Shown here: piece after piece, positions 61,631-64,000 of the stretch
Layout of the letters: each line of letters starts with the position of its first letter
Position numbering within the stretch: the first letter of the stretch is position 1
Origin: JBBQYA01 sp031412335
GTDB taxonomy: Bacteria; Bacteroidota; Bacteroidia; Sphingobacteriales; Sphingobacteriaceae
NCBI GenBank assembly: GCA_031412335.1
Contig: JANOCT010000003.1
Location: forward strand, 74,943 to 138,942
DNA length: 64,000 bases
Direction: 5' to 3'
Made by a program: the position numbers and the translations under genes
Notes under the pieces: generated by a model
What the model was told of the DNA's origin: nothing
Seen by the model: only the letters and a program-made list of their open reading frames with translations
The model's database searches: none

Positions 61631-63868
61631 ATGAAAAATATTCTTCTACTTTTTGGAGCGTTTTTAATTCATTATAACTCCATTGCACAAACGTATGTAC
61701 GCCCAACAGAAGTCCCGAGAGAAAATAAAAATGGGCAAGCTAATTACACCAATGATAATGAAGGCATCACTATAAACCAGTTTACAGGCATAGCCAATAT
61801 AAATGTACCCATAGGAAATATCAATTATGGAGGAGTAGAAATACCCATAAATGTATCATACAATGCTAACGGAGTAAGGGTAGACCAATATGCATCAAGC
61901 GTTGGGCTTGGTTGGAATTTAAGTGCAGGTAGTGTAATTAGAAGAACAAGAAGAGGTTTATTTGATACCGATTATAATAAAGCTGCAAATGTATCTAACA
62001 ATATAAGGCAACTGAACATGCTTGGTTTCTTGCAGAAAATAGTAGAGGGTGATGAAGATTCAGAGCCAGATATTTATACAATTTCAGGCTTAGGTTTTAA
62101 TAGTGAATTTCTTGCATCGCCAAATGGCTGTGTATTACTTGGCAATGCAGATATAAGAATTCGATGTGAAGTTAAACCTAATTTCCCAAGCATGAATATT
62201 TTGGAAGGTGATATTTCAAAATTTGAAGTAAGTGACAGCCGTAATATAACCTACATTTATGAAGCAATAGAAACTACTAAAAGTAATGGTTCATATTCGA
62301 CTACAACAAGTCTATATCCTCCCGAACAAGTATATGATCCATATAATTATAGAAATTATACAAATGAAAATATTGCTTTTTATAAACAAAGTGAATATGT
62401 AACTGCTTGGCATTTAACAGAGATTATTTTGCCTGATGACACTTCAAAAATAACTTTTAAATACATCAGTTCTAGTCACGAAGAATACACTTTTTCTGGT
62501 TATCATATTTGGAACTTTGATGGAAAGGACACTAAAAATGCCTTCAGATCATTCCACATTCCTACAATAACTCAGGCTCATATACAAGAAATAAAATGGC
62601 CAGGAGGTAAATATTTTTTTAGCTATTCTGGAAGAAGAGACTATACAAATTATAATGCCCTTGGGTCACCAGGGCCTGGTTCTACGTTTTCTGATATAGA
62701 TAGCCGATTAAACCCAAATAGCACAAATTTTTTAGCAGGAGCTGGTTTAAACGAAATTGTTGAGTACGACTCAAGAGGACTATACAACAAAAAGCATAAA
62801 TTTTATCATCGATATAGTATTGGAGATGTAGACGACCGGGAAACTTATCGTTATATGCTAGACAGCATCGTTCAATTTGGAAGAAATTATGAGAAAAAGC
62901 CAGCTTATATGTTTGTATATCAAGATTTACACCTTAGTAGACTTAGCCCAGAGCGCGACTATCAAGGTTTTTGTCGCGGAGATACCTATGTAAAACATCA
63001 AACACAAGTATTTATAAAAACAGATACCGCCAAGTCTTTAATCCCTAAATTTGAAGGAGTAGAAAGTAGTTATGATAATAGTTTTCAAGCAACCTATGAT
63101 AATCCAACAAGGCATGAATTAGTTTTCGAATATGACCAAAGTAAACATGGTTACATTGGTGATTTTAAAAATGTGAAACTTTATGACTCACAAAATGGAA
63201 TATTAAAGGGCATTATATATCCGACCGATAAAAGAGTGGCGTTATATTATGCACCACACTGGTTTTACGGTGGTGGCTTAAGAACTGTAGGTATTATAAC
63301 TAATGATTATCGAAAATACATAGCAGACAGATTTGATTATAGAATACCAATCAATTACCTTATTAAACCAGTGTTTACTAAAACTTGGCATTTTAGACCC
63401 AATATAGTTCCCGACAACAATCCTAATGCTAATTATAATCCAATGAGAGTTAAAGCCCATGCTTTTCCGCTAAATGAAATGGAAACTGTACAAGGCAGTG
63501 CTTGTATATATATAAATTCTAGTAGAAGTTTACGAAATGGAGGTCATAAAGAATTTAAGTATGATTACCCAACACATAACCGATATAATGCAGAACCTGT
63601 AAACACATATGATCCCGGAGGAATTCTTAACACTAGTTTTAAATTTCAAGATCGTTACCCATATCCAAGAACATATAACATGGAATGGGAACGTGGGCAA
63701 CTTTTGGAAGAAAAAGAATTTGACAGCGATAGTGTTTTACTAAAAAAAACAAGCTATAACTATACAACACTTGATCAGGATTTACAAATTTACGGCACGG
63801 TATGCAAAATTTATAATGACGAGCGATTTGATGCAGTTCCCAGTTCATCTAATATTAATAATAAATGA
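61631..63868 (+). CDS. RHS/SpvB-like surface protein, C-terminally truncated
   Basis: The 745 residues begin with a signal peptide (1-19, ending SIAQ), then 'GIANINVPIGNINYGGVEIPINVSYNANGVRVDQYASSVGLGWNLSAGSVIRRTRRG', the Bacteroidota RHS/SpvB N-terminal signature. The RHS core with YD repeats is missing. The stop lies at the apparent edge of an IS1595 element, so the gene is likely cut by insertion. The 9-base gap links it to the upstream barrel gene. Confidence 0.78.
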   Translation: MKNILLLFGAFLIHYNSIAQTYVRPTEVPRENKNGQANYTNDNEGITINQFTGIANINVPIGNINYGGVEIPINVSYNANGVRVDQYASSVGLGWNLSAGSVIRRTRRGLFDTDYNKAANVSNNIRQLNMLGFLQKIVEGDEDSEPDIYTISGLGFNSEFLASPNGCVLLGNADIRIRCEVKPNFPSMNILEGDISKFEVSDSRNITYIYEAIETTKSNGSYSTTTSLYPPEQVYDPYNYRNYTNENIAFYKQSEYVTAWHLTEIILPDDTSKITFKYISSSHEEYTFSGYHIWNFDGKDTKNAFRSFHIPTITQAHIQEIKWPGGKYFFSYSGRRDYTNYNALGSPGPGSTFSDIDSRLNPNSTNFLAGAGLNEIVEYDSRGLYNKKHKFYHRYSIGDVDDRETYRYMLDSIVQFGRNYEKKPAYMFVYQDLHLSRLSPERDYQGFCRGDTYVKHQTQVFIKTDTAKSLIPKFEGVESSYDNSFQATYDNPTRHELVFEYDQSKHGYIGDFKNVKLYDSQNGILKGIIYPTDKRVALYYAPHWFYGGGLRTVGIITNDYRKYIADRFDYRIPINYLIKPVFTKTWHFRPNIVPDNNPNANYNPMRVKAHAFPLNEMETVQGSACIYINSSRSLRNGGHKEFKYDYPTHNRYNAEPVNTYDPGGILNTSFKFQDRYPYPRTYNMEWERGQLLEEKEFDSDSVLLKKTSYNYTTLDQDLQIYGTVCKIYNDERFDAVPSSSNINNK

Positions 63869-64000
63869 CTGTCCGTATATCTACTTAAATAATTAAATTT
63901 GTTTTATGAATATTATAGAAATAGCTAAAAAATTTCCATCTGAATCAAGTTGTATAAAGTATTTTAAAGAAGTAAAAGAAAAGAAAGGAATTATTTGTAA
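63869..64000 (+). mobile_element. IS1595-family insertion element, left part (runs off the window)
   Basis: A frame starting ATG at 63906 encodes 31 residues beginning 'MNIIEIAKKFPSESSCIKYF', the N-terminal signature of IS1595-type transposases, and continues beyond 64000. The bases between the RHS-like stop and this start probably hold the left terminal inverted repeat, but the right end and target duplication are outside the window. Confidence 0.7.

Noticed and set aside
1..64000. CRISPR arrays, rRNA genes, prophage and biosynthetic gene clusters of the NRPS/PKS type
   Set aside because: None of the hallmark repeats or genes was seen in the window; tandem repeats at 46432-46985 are inside a coding sequence.

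Overview
The window is AT-rich chromosomal DNA of a member of the Bacteroidota. The evidence is two type IX secretion C-terminal signals (type A at 44790-47570, type B at 27048-28892), a DUF2807 protein, a TonB protein with the Bacteroidota N-terminal Cys domain, an M61 PDZ peptidase, AT-rich start regions without Shine-Dalgarno sequences, and several TAnnTTTG-like promoter boxes. I cannot name the genus. The only stable RNA gene recognised is tRNA-Asn; there is no rRNA and no CRISPR array.

Layout. 1-665: the end of a carotenoid locus (lycopene cyclase domain protein, cytochrome b5-like protein). 0.7-12.3 kb: housekeeping and envelope genes (PfkB kinase, tRNA-Asn, PIG-L deacetylase, YbjQ, YihY, a 40-aa membrane protein coupled to an SSS symporter, GNAT, TonB, DUF2807, AraC). 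12.5-20.6 kb: a minus-strand fatty-acid beta-oxidation cluster (acyl-CoA synthetase, MarR, fused HAD/enoyl hydratase, thiolase, acyl-CoA dehydrogenase) with twin palindromes before marR. 20.7-33.5 kb: mixed metabolism and information genes (flavin oxidoreductase, DUF4442, M61 peptidase, PyrR-like, RlmD, PheS, Kbl, TrhO).

33.6-53.1 kb is the most interesting part: an apparent light-response and photo-oxidative stress island. It ends with a B12-dependent MerR regulator of the CarH/LitR type that keeps W-x9-EH and ExHxxG. With it are three photolyase/cryptochrome paralogues (class I photolyase, CRY-DASH, FeS-BCP with four Cys), a CrtI/CrtISO-like desaturase, TIGR01777, TIGR03643 and DUF2256 proteins, an SDR/DUF2867 - ABC1 kinase - TetR operon, an SDR - flavin reductase pair, and a small basic 57-aa protein. 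DUF2256 (45 aa, GTG start) and the 57-aa gene are easily missed. A Y1 transposase with REP-like hairpins and a 52-bp perfect inverted repeat lies inside the island. The likely logic is that CarH senses light through adenosylcobalamin and derepresses DNA repair, membrane and carotenoid or redox functions. That regulatory link is inference.

53.1-57.7 kb holds sucA and sucB of 2-oxoglutarate dehydrogenase, separated by a dispersed repeat. 57.7-63.9 kb holds secreted proteins of unknown function and an RHS-like surface protein that appears to be cut short by an IS1595-family element running off the right edge.
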